DNA from: Panicum virgatum
Lineage: Eukaryota > Streptophyta > Magnoliopsida > Poales > Poaceae
Assembly (NCBI RefSeq): GCF_016808335.1
Contig: NC_053142.1
Span: 40,653,674-40,717,673, forward strand
Reading direction: 5' to 3'
Length of the DNA stretch: 64,000 nt
The notes beneath the pieces are model-generated. The model had not been told where the DNA came from. It saw only the letters and a list, made by a program, of their open reading frames with translations, and searched no databases. This document shows, piece after piece, positions 47,861 through 57,678 of this stretch. Position numbers and translations under genes: made by a program. The first letter of the stretch is position 1, and the number at the start of each line of letters is the position of its first letter.

Positions 47861-48283
47861 AGAGAAAATATTCATTGGAGGGGGTCAAGGATCAAGCAGG
47901 AATAGATTTTACATCAAAAGAAACTTTAGAAAATGACCATTGCTAACTAGGCTTACGTCCTACAGTCGATACAGCACTGATACCACTTCTGTGACACTCG
48001 GAGAGAAAATATTCATTGGAGGGGGTCAAGGATCAAGCAGGAATAGATTTTACATCAAAAGAAACTTTAGAAAACGACCATTGCTAACTAGGCTTACGTC
48101 CTACAGTCGATACAGCACTGATACCACTTCTGTGACACTCGGAGAGAAAATATTCATTGGAGGGGGTCAAGGATCAAGCAGAAATAGATTTTACATCAAA
48201 AGAAACTTTAGAAAACGACCATTGCTAACTAGGCTTACGTCCTACAGTCGATACAGCACTGATACCACTTCTGTGACACCCGG
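47861..48283. repeat. Three tandem 141-bp repeats spanning the primer-binding site
   Basis: Units start at 47861, 48002 and 48143, each with AGAGAAAATATTCATTGGAG. They are nearly identical. Each contains GCACTGATACCA, the complement of the primer-binding site TGGTATCAGTGC, followed by CTGTGACACYCGG. The last of these is the true LTR edge; in units 1 and 2 the sequence jumps from the LTR-edge bases back into the leader. Confidence 0.9.
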
Positions 48284-50975
48284 TTTTAAGGGCAAAACCA
48301 AATGCATATCTATATGTATGCCAGGATCAAATTTCATACATATAGAGACATTATAAGTGAATAATCAGTAACAATATCACGAAAAAAAGAGAACTAAAAC
48401 ACATAAAAGACTATCAGAGTTATACAGCTTATCCTGAAAACGAAGACTCAAAACTTCACAGGCAATCGACTGGGGGTTGCATACGCCTAGAACTCAGCAA
48501 CATCTTTAACAGACTTCACCACAACTTTCTCCTTCTGAGCAGCAGTAAGCAAGGGTGAGTACACTTATGGTTGGTACTCAGCAAGGCCACAAGAAATAAC
48601 TAGAAAATGATTTAAATCCATCTTTAAGTTAAATTAATCATGTGAGGGTCCAAGCCGCTCTTGACCGTGAGCACGACTGATATATCAGTTTTACACTCTG
48701 CAGAGGTTGTACACTTTCACCACAATTCGCGTAAAATTTCCGAAGAACTTTGAACCCAACCACGCATGTGCTAGCTAGGCACAATACCACACTTCCGAGG
48801 TGTGATTGCATAGGGACGCTACGAGGCCTTTACAAAAATTCCCTAACTCGTGACAATCCGCTAAGGTTTCAAGCCAAAGTGGTCATAACACTGTCCTAAT
48901 GAGGTGGTACCTTGCCAAAGGACCATTAAACAATACCAATTGCCCCAAGAGGACCGAGCTATACCCCATCGATGCATCCCCTCTTGCCCTTTCGGTAAGA
49001 TTGTCACAAGCTAGAGTTTCAAATTAATCAGCCAAGACCAGAGCCATGTAGAATTGTGGTTGTACGGTTTTCATGGGTGGTTCTCCATGTTCCAATTAAT
49101 TCATAATATTATCATAAATAAGCATAGATAGGAGGATGGTTAGGGTCACTTGCCTTTCTCCAACGAAAAGCTACTCTTACTGCTCTTCAGCTTTTGCTCA
49201 CTTGGAATCCTTGGTTCTTCAATCTTCAAACAACGATTCTTCTACTCGAAGCAAACATCGGGCAACCATACAAAGCAAACAAGTACATCTAAGCACAATA
49301 CACCAAAACAAAACAAAAGCTTTAAAAGAGCATACTGAAGGATAGGGCTCGCTGCTACGGTTACTAGGGCGCAAGAAACGCGAAAAACGGAGCTAAAACG
49401 ATGATTCTATGGGATAAACGGTGAGTCAGGAATTTATTAGTCACGATTAACCAAATGGTTAAGAACTAACATAAAAGATTTGTAAGACCCAATAAAGTGT
49501 ACTCACAGAAGATAACAAAGTGATAAGGCTACTGTGCACATGTTGTAAGGATCACGCGAGCACAAGAATCGCTGAAAACGGAGTTGAAACATGAAAGATA
49601 TGGCTAAAACAGTGCACCAGGGATTTGTTTGTGCGAGTTTTGAACTTCCACGGGCTAGCATCAAAGAAATCAGGGGCTAAAAACCTAATTAAACCCTATA
49701 CACAGGGGCTAACAAGCAAAAACAAGGTCTAGGGATGGCGGGTCCTATTTCTGGGAAAGACATGGGCTAAAACAGAAAAGAAAGGACCTAAACCTAATTA
49801 CTTTTGAACTACGCTGGACCGCGGGTTGATTTCCTAGAAACTGGGGGGGTTCTTTTGCAAAAGAGACTAGGTTTGACCGGTATCTGGTCTGGTTGACTCG
49901 GTTTGGATCCGATCGAGGCTGTTGGATCGAGATCGAATGGTGGCAGCTGCTTGGGCGGAGCGAGCGGCGGCGCCGGCGCCGGCGGCGAGGCAGGGGCGGC
50001 GGCGCGTGGCGGCGGGTCGCCGGCGTAGGCCGTAAACGGCCGTCCGGGCATGGTTGGGCTCGGGTTTTTGGACAGGGAGCACGCGGGCACGTTGGCGAAC
50101 GCGTTGGCCGGGTTCTGGTGGCAAGTAGACACGGCGGGGGGGGGCATGCTTGGCGGCGAGGCATCGAGGCGGAGCGACGGTGAGCGATTGTCGCGGCGAG
50201 GAGGCACGTGAGAGAGGGAAAAGGGGCTGGAGAGCATGCTCACCCTACGGAGAAGCTTCTGGGACACGCGAGCGTCGAGGTGAGGCAGAGGAGTGGCGGG
50301 TCCGCGTCGAGCCCGAGCTCGGCGGCTCCGTTGGCGGCGGCGCAGCTAGGGTTACGCTAGGAAAGGTGGCGGCACGAGTAGAGGGGTTCAAGGGGGAGCA
50401 GGTGGCTTCTATTTATAGGGCACAAGGTCCCCTTGGCGTGCGCGCCACGGCGCGGGCGAGACGGGGTGCAGCCGAACTCTGCGAGAGTCCGAGCTCATCC
50501 CGAGCTCGGGGACGACCCCGACAGGCGGGGCCCGCCTGTCGGCGGCGGAGAGGGGAGAGGGAGGGGGCGTCGGGCTGGGCTTCGTGGGAGAGGAAGGTGG
50601 ACCGGCAGAGGAGTTTTGGGCCGCGGGAAAAAGGAAAAAGAAGGAGAGAGGAAGATGGGCTGGGCCAAAAGGGTATAGGGAAAAGAGAGAGAGGTTACTT
50701 CTTTTTTTTCAACAAAAGATTCAAACAATTCAATTCAAATTTAAATTCAAGAGAATTTAAACTCGAGTTGAACAACAAGAAATAAAATAATGCATTGCGG
50801 CATGAATGCAACACAAAAGAACAACCTTATTTAACTTATTTAGAAGACAATAAATTATTATTATTTTTAATACTAAATTCCCTGTGAAGAAAATAAGTGT
50901 TGAAATTTTTTTAAAATTATTGTTTTATTTTTAATTTAATCACATCCTGAAATTCAAAAATTTCACGGTGTGAAA
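48272..50975 (-). repeat. 5' LTR of the Gypsy-like element
   Basis: On the plus strand it begins TGTGACACCCGGTTTTAAGG and ends TTTCACGGTGTGAAA, so its expected terminal GACA has become GAAA. It aligns over its full length with 39309-41983. The GC-rich part (about 49900-50500) gives long chance open frames. Confidence 0.88.
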
Positions 50976-50980
50976 ACCAC

Positions 50981-51677
50981 AGCCCGGGGCAAGCGACGGC
51001 GACGACGCGGCCACGGGAGGCGCAACCCCGCCCCGAGCCGAGCGGCCACCAGGCAACAGGCCACCCCAGTACCAGGGCCAAGCCTCAGGGCGATGCGGGC
51101 GGCGGCGCTCCGCGCCCACCCAGATTCGAGGCCCCAGCGGCGTGGGCGGTTCGCCAGCGGGCCAGGCAGGCGCGAGCGGCGGCCGACAGCCGCTCGTGCC
51201 TGCCTGGCCCGCTGGCGAACAGCCCACGCCGCTGGGGCCAAAGGAGGGCGTGCCCCAAACAGATCCACCCCAAGGGGACCCAAATCCGGCGAAAGGACGC
51301 ACGGGAGGCCCCACACGGTGGCGACCGGAGGCCAGCGGCGACGCCCCGACGCGGCGGCCGGCGAAGACGAAGGAGTGGCGCCCCGGCCAGATCCGCCCCG
51401 GGGGACCCAGATCCGTCGAAGGGGCACCCAGCATGCCCCCGACAGCGGCGACCGGAGGCCGGCGACGGCACAAGACAGCAGCAGTGTCGATGTTTGCAGG
51501 TTGAGGGTGAAGGGGAGGGGAGGAGGCGAAAGAGAAGAGAAGGAGGTGAGCAAGGCCGGCTTTGGCCCTGTCGCGGGCCGCCACCGCCGGTGGCTGCCGG
51601 AGGCGCTTGGGAGGCGCGGGAAAATCGCCCCCCCCCCCGAAGGGGTGAGGGGGAGGCTATTGCTCAGCACCTGTCCC
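50981..51677. other. GC-rich segment with hairpin and tandem duplication, no gene recognised
   Basis: Open in several frames on both strands through composition, and no domain was recognised. It contains the 51-bp-arm hairpin (51130-51239) and two direct copies of a roughly 130-bp unit (about 51255-51360 and 51385-51480, sharing CAGATCC(A/G)CCCC and GGCGACCGGAGGCC). It lies between the two copies of the 480-bp direct repeat. Confidence 0.45.
51130..51239. repeat. Near-perfect inverted repeat (51-bp arms, 8-base loop)
   Basis: The left arm 51130-51180 (GGCCCCAGCGGCGTGGGC...) and right arm 51189-51239 are reverse complements except for two mismatches. They are separated by GGCCGACA. A transcript from either strand would fold into a long stable hairpin. 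Confidence 0.9.
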
Positions 51678-52160
51678 CGTTAAGGCCTTAACTAACCCGA
51701 ATGCGATCACCCCCTCCCCCCTTCCCCTCCCCCCAAAAAAATGTTGTCTAGCTCTTAAGGTCACATTTTATATTTCGCATCGGCATCTTGGAAACTTTGA
51801 TACAGCCCCAGCGAGCGCATTTGATGTGATGATGAGGATATAACACCTTGGATTAGATTGTGACAATTTAATCTAGGGCGATTAATATAGCGAGCGCATT
51901 TGATGAGATGAAAATTGGTATCTAGTATTTTACACAAAACATCTGGGTTAGATTATGACTATTAATCGCGATCCGAATTAGAGGGTTTAGTGTAAAACTG
52001 CCATTCAGTATTTTACATTAGGCACACTGGATTGGATTGTGATTATTAATCGCGGTACGAATTAGAAATTTAATATAAAACTGACATCCGGTATTTTACA
52101 TAAAACACCCTGGATTGGATAGTTAGGGTCCCATCTGGAAAAAAAAATTTGCAGCGACCC
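51678..52160. repeat. Right copy of the 480-bp direct repeat
   Basis: Opens with GTTAAGGCCTTAACTAACCCGAATGCG and closes near CCATCTGGAAAAAAAAATTTGCAG, in the same orientation as the left copy (36178-36201 plus 38850-39290). It has no LTR insertion. Confidence 0.75.
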
Positions 52161-52248
52161 CACGCCCGAGTCCCGGCGCCCCCTCCAGGCCCGCCTCCGC
52201 CGCTGCCCCTGTTCAGGGCGGGGAAACCCATTCCGCGTCGATCTATGA

Positions 52249-52592
52249 GGACGTGTTTAGTTCCCAAAAATTTTCACCTCGAAATTGGTGACTTTCTCTT
52301 TGGACAGATGCATGGAGCACTAAATGTAATTAAATTACAAAACTAATTATACAGTTTGGATGTACACGACGAGACGAATCTTTTGAGCCTAATTAGTGCA
52401 TGATTAGCCACAAAGTGCTACAGTAACCCCGCATGTGCTAATGATGCGTTCAAAGGCCTCAAAAGATTCGTCTCGCGGTTTCCAAGTGAGTTCTGAAATT
52501 AGTTTTTTAATTAGTGTTCAAAAAATCTTCCCGACATCTGGTCAAACCGTTGATGTGACAAAAAAAAATTTGTTTGGGACTAAACGGCCCCT
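52249..52592. mobile_element. Tourist-like MITE
   Basis: The left end GGACGTGTTTAGTTCCC and the complement of the right end, GGGGCCGTTTAGTCCC, are inverted repeats. The interior has GACGAGACGAATCTTTTGAG and AAAAGATTCGTCTCG, as in the copy at 27026. The flanking trinucleotides (TGA, TCA) do not match. Confidence 0.75.
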
Positions 52593-53561
52593 CAATGGCT
52601 CCTCCAAATGTCAGAAGCCGGAGCCGACGCTCCTGTTGCTGGGGAGCTTTGCCGCTACGGAGCACGACGCGGGGGCCGGCCTGGGACCGGGAGCACGCGA
52701 CGCGACGGTGTCGCCGCCCCGGGGTCCGCGCGGACACTCGACGAATATGAGGCGGCGAGGTGGCAAAAAGCAAGACGACCTCCGAACTCCGATTTGGAGC
52801 TGGGGGCGGCGGAGGGCGTGGAACGCAGAACCGCGGGAGGGGAAGAGGACGCGAGAGAACGCAGAGCGGGAGCGCAGAGCCGCGGGAGCGTAGAACGACC
52901 GAAGCGGAAGACCGCCGGGAGGCGGGAGCCGAAGCGTGAGAGCGGAGCGGAGGTCGGGGACCCGACGCTGTTCTTACTGAAGAATACTAACATTTAGGTA
53001 CGCTCAATCTTACTGATGAATGCCTGTTCCTTACAGATTCTAAGACTAATGTTTCAAATAAAAAAAAGTTACATCTCAGATTCAATTTTTTTTTGAGTTT
53101 TCACCATTCATCTCTTACCAAACCACAAGATTTCCCAAACGGAATCCTTTTCGGGTTTCAGATTTATTAAATATGAAGGCTATTCAGGTGCTTCAAAAAA
53201 CTGTACATGAGAAGAACATGACAGATGTGCAATAGATAGATACAAACTAAAATCAACAGAAAGGAACAGAGAGACAGAGACAAAAAAAAAATAGTAATAA
53301 CACTAGGAAAAGAACAAAATGTCTGCTTAAATGTCAACAACAACAACAATGTGACTTCTTAACTACACATAAGAATGTTGCTCGTCAAGCATTCAACATG
53401 TACACCATCAAACGCCTGTCTTGGAAGTAATATGTGTATATACAGCAACGGTAGGCTTTACACACTTTTGAAGACAAACTACACACTTGATAGAGCGAGA
53501 GAACCAAGCAATCATGGATTGACGTTATTCACTTTCTGCTCGGTGTGACTCGGGATGTTTC
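52593..53561. other. Intergenic and 3' region of the remorin gene
   Basis: 52600-52975 is purine- and GC-rich with chance open frames. From about 53160 the sequence is probably remorin 3' UTR; TTTATT at 53163-53168 is AATAAA on the minus strand, about 400 bases beyond the stop. Confidence 0.4.
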
Positions 53562-56500
53562 TTAGGCTCCAAAGCATCCAATGAGTTTTTTGGGAGCGTG
53601 GCTGGTGGCGCGGTACTTGGCAGCCATCTCCTCGGCCTTCAGGACCTCCTCGCCGCGTTTTGCTTCGACCATGGCCCGCTTCTCTTCGGCTTCCTTGTGG
53701 ATGATTGCGATCTTGTTCTTCATCTTCTCAGCATATTCAGCCTTCTTCTTTTCCAGTTGCTCCTGGAGAAGTGTAAATTAAACTAGCTGAGATGTTATCA
53801 TATCTGAGGGGGAAATGCCATATAGTTCTACCAAACTATCCTTTTCTGTGCAACTGTTATCAGCGGGGCTCAAGTCTCTGTTCAAATATGAGGCAAGGTA
53901 TGCTTAAAGTTAAAACTTGAGAGGTAGAGGAGGGAGAAAACGAAATTACCTCAATCTTCTTCAGTTCAGCTTCTATGTTCGCTTTCTTTGTGTTCTCCCA
54001 TGAAAGAATAGCAGATATTTTTTTAGAAGCCCTGTCACAAGATTCAAGTTAGAAATTTTCAAATCACTTCCCTACAGATTATATCAACATCTACTGGATA
54101 TCAAGAACACATAGATGTGAAGTTTTTTTTTAAAAAAATAATGTCCCAGTTTAGGAACTGTGTCATCCTTTTTGCTATTCTGGTTTGGATTGAGTAGAAG
54201 TTTATATCCACACTACCCTGGTCGTAATGCTAGAAATATCATTCACATAGACTTGTAGAAAGCTTCCAATTCCCTTGATGAAAGAATTATAGATAACTGA
54301 AGAATGCTTTTTGCAAAGATGCATATACTGTTACGGACAAATAACGGTTCCACTGAAAAGGAGTTCAAGGGAATTGAAAGAGGTAAGCAGCATACTTGTT
54401 CTCAGCTTTTGTCTTTTCATTCTCTTCCCATGCTTTGATCAAAGAGTTTCTCTTCTCAGTTTCCACTCTTGCAAGAGCGAGATCTGCAGACCAAATTTAG
54501 GTTCTTAATATGCGTAATAGTTGTACTTGATAACAACAAGACAATTATTCAACACTTACCTCTGTCATTGGAGCTCCCTTGCTTTTCAGCTGCAGGCTTC
54601 TCTGCAGCAGGTTCATCTGCAACCTCTGGAAATACAGAAAAGTAGAGAACTTTATGAGCTATACAGAAGCATGTTTGCTTTTGGGCAAAAAATAAACTCA
54701 GATGCATGAAGAAAATTTTCTGAACAATTTTATATAGAAGAAAAGAAAGAAGCTAGCAACTGTATGAGCTATACAGAAGCATGTTTGCTTCTGGGCAAAA
54801 AATAAACTCAGATGCATGAACAAAATTTTCTGAACAATTTATATAGAAGAAAGAAGCTAGCAACTGTCTGTATATTGATGAAATGATCCGACGCAACCCA
54901 TTAGCATCCAAGATAAAAATTATAATTTTTAACTATGCTACTATCCTTGTAGAGGAGCATGACAGCACGTGCTTGAGATTGCCAACACAAGTTATTTCTA
55001 TCCAGGTCCTGTGCACCTGCTGCTCAGATAGCTTGTGACTTGTGTAGTAAGAAAGATTGTACATTTTTTCCTTTCTCTTGTTTGACTGGTACATCCCTGC
55101 TTGCGTCAGATTGATCTTATTCTGAATGACACGAACTACAAAATGTTGATAACCGTAGAAACCTACTGCAGCCTTTTCAGGAAGGCAATGACCAAATGAT
55201 GACGTAGTGTACCAACTCTAAGCACCCAATCATCAGTCTTCTGAAGATCCTTGACTGGGTCTCCAATTTTCCAGCATGGTTAATGAAAATAATATCAAAG
55301 AACAACTGAACTCTGAACTAGTGACTACAATTGTTTATGACGTGAATCTTCATCTACGCATTATACTAGTCTCTTGGCATCTTGCTTAGTTTCCTTCCCT
55401 CGAAAAATTAGCTAGTTCCAGCAAGGCAGCTCTGGTTTTGCATTAGTGTGGTTTTGTAGTATTAGATATAGGCATATAACAAAAGATGGATCGACATGAT
55501 AAAAGAGAAACCAGAGGGCAGCAAAAATTGCCTGGTTTGCCAGATGAAATCTGACCACCCATTGTGTTCTGTTGATTATTTGTTCATTATTAGCCATTTA
55601 AAACAATAGAAGTACATTGAATTTCCACGAGCGTATCTTTTATCTCTGCATAAGCATTAGGGAAAATGAATGCTGCGGATTGCATTATTTCATCATTTGC
55701 CCAGCTATGCAAGGAACCTCTGTGGCTCTGTACACGTACTTCTTTGAAGACGTAGCAGCAACAGAAAGCAACTCTCTAGCTGCTGTAAGCTGTGAAGGGC
55801 CATATTCACTGAGTATTTATCTTTCAAAAAGAAGCCAGTAAAAAGTATCATAGCCTTGTCACGTTTTCTCTGTCATTAGAATTTTGTACTCACTGATCCA
55901 AATTGAATAACAAAGTGAGCGAACGAACGCGAAGGGGAATTTTATCTGTTCTAATACCCAAATAATTCTCCCAAGATTTGAAGAAATTGGCAAGAACTGT
56001 CAGATTATTCATAAGAAATAAACCAAGGCTACGGTGGAAAGTTTTTTTGTGTGAGTTTCTTTCTGATTCTTTATCTCTCAGCATAAAACTTTGAATCTTT
56101 CTGCAGAGTTTTTTAAGGTAACTTGGATGGATAAAGATAGAAGAAAGATAAGAGCGGAGGAGTACAGGGTGGGGAGAAAGTGGAGAATTCAGGAAAGTTC
56201 CAACTACCATCTTTTTCTGTATTACGATGTGATGTCTCACTAAAAATAAATTGCAAACAAAGGAAATACTACATGTCTAGCATCAAACAACTAGTTCACT
56301 TTTAGATCCCCAGAGTAGCAACCTAGGATGGACAGTCGTCCTAAAACGGATTGTGTTAAGATGCGAGGCAAAGGCTACCATAATGTTTTCTAGGCCTTTT
56401 ACCCCTGCAGAACTTGATATACCGTTCCTCTGGAGTCCTTGGCTGTTTGGCAGCCATGGCTGGAACTTGCAACCAAAAAAAAAAAAACTGATTCCTAAGA

Positions 56501-57010
56501 AGAAATCTGATATCTGATGAAAAGTAGCCACAACAACCAGATAAAGAATCATGTCAACAACAAACCGGGAACCCAAGAAAAGAGAAGCAGAGCAACTGTC
56601 AAGGATCACAAGTATACCCGCCACTGTACAGCTACCAGGAAGCACAGAGACGACGAAACAAAGCATGTAGAGGAAGAAGGTTTCTCCCAATTCCTAGCAC
56701 ATGACATGTGGCACAGACCAGTACACCACCACGCGCCACCTTTCCATCATCGCAAGCCTTCCAGTTCCAGAGAGAGAGAGAGAGGTGGGTGGTGAGCAAC
56801 TGAACTGAGCAAGTAGTACTTACTCTCGACGATGGCCAGGGCCTTGGAGTCGGCTGCTGGCTTCTCCTCGGCGGCCGGCGGCTCGGTGGCGGGGATGACG
56901 GCCTTCTCCTCGGCGACGTCCTCCTTGGCCGGCTCCGCGGCCGGCGCCGGTGCCGCCTCGGGCTCCTGCGCGACCTCCACCTCCACCTTCTTGGCCTCCT
57001 CCTCAGCCAT
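53562..57010 (-). CDS. Remorin (207 aa, five exons)
   Basis: Plasma-membrane nanodomain protein of the plant-specific remorin family, implicated in signalling and plasmodesmal function. The exons on the minus strand are 57010-56824, 54625-54560, 54483-54396, 54031-53950 and 53762-53562, all GT/AG, totalling 624 nt. Residues 1-80 are an acidic, Pro/Ala/Glu-rich disordered region (MAEEEAKKVEVEVAQEPEAA...). The Remorin_C domain runs about 86-201: LARVETEKRNSLIKAWEENEKTKAENKA, then SAILSWENTKKANIEAELKKIE, then a charged coiled coil. The tail KKLIGCFGA matches the C-terminal membrane anchor, with a cysteine that could be S-acylated. Length and layout fit group 1 remorins. Intron 1 is 2.2 kb and contains a 110-bp tandem duplication. 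No frame damage is seen. Confidence 0.95.
54653..54866. repeat. 110-bp tandem duplication in remorin intron 1
   Basis: Units at 54653-54762 and 54763-54866 share TATGAGCTATACAGAAGCAT and AAGCTAGCAACTGT. They differ by two substitutions and small deletions. It begins 28 bases inside intron 1, measured from its acceptor end. Confidence 0.85.
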
Positions 57011-57678
57011 GTTGCTGTCTTGTGGGTGTAGCCTAGCTGTTGCTGTTGAGTGCGTGGGGTGGGGTGCTAGCTGTGCGCCTGTGCGTGCGTGGTGGCGCGT
57101 ACTAATAGCAACCGGTTTAACTGTCTGGACGAAGCCCCCCGGCTGGAGTGGGAGAGTAGTTTAGGCCGCCGCAAGGGAAGGGGAGGGGGTGTCTCTGAAT
57201 TCTGACAGAAGAGGGCCTCGTATTCTATCCAATTGGGGCGTGGGGCTCAACCTTCCTCGGTTCAGGGACGGTTTTATAGCCCAGAATGCCAGCCAGCATG
57301 TGCGGCCTTGCATGACGGTGGGTCGTGGTACGCTTCTGCAGAGTTGTTGTAGTACCTTGATTTGCTGGTCCTCTGGAAAAATGACTATTGTTCCTAGGAA
57401 AAAAGAACCATTGCAATCCTTTCAAATTAAAAACAAAACTATTCATGTTTTCTTGTAATAAAAGACATGGAAAAAGCTTTGAATTCCTCCATCTTGTATC
57501 AATGGGCTTTTCCATTTCCAACGCTTAATCACACAGGTTAGTTAATAAAAAGGAAGAATCAATTTTATAAAAAGATACTAGTAAGTTTCTGAAAGCTGAA
57601 AGTCTTCCCTTTTGGAGAAGGAATCACCATATCAAGCTACGTACCAAATCGCAATCAGCTCTCCGTCCTTATAATCCG
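57011..57678. other. Remorin upstream region
   Basis: Probable 5' UTR and promoter of the remorin gene, which is transcribed leftwards. No clear TATA box was found; the sequence between 57100 and 57250 is GC-rich. Confidence 0.4.

Larger units (their letters stand above)
39309..50975 (-). mobile_element. Large non-autonomous Gypsy-like LTR retrotransposon (family 3)
   Basis: The element is read right to left. The 5' LTR is 48272-50975 and the 3' LTR is 39309-41983, about 2.7 kb each and closely similar. The target duplication ACCAC lies at 39304-39308 and 50976-50980. On the minus strand the 5' LTR is followed by TGGTATCAGTGC, close to the Met-tRNA primer site TGGTATCAGAGC. The 3' LTR is preceded by the polypurine tract TTTTAAGGGGGGATGG. 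Without the nested 4-kb solo LTR the interior is only about 2.3 kb, with no protease, reverse transcriptase or integrase, so it must have moved using another element's enzymes. Confidence 0.9.

Noticed and set aside
50963..51670. Long open frames on both strands (up to about 237 codons)
   Set aside because: Very high GC gives open frames in several registers. There is no domain, no codon-use signal I can see, and the region contains a hairpin and a tandem duplication.
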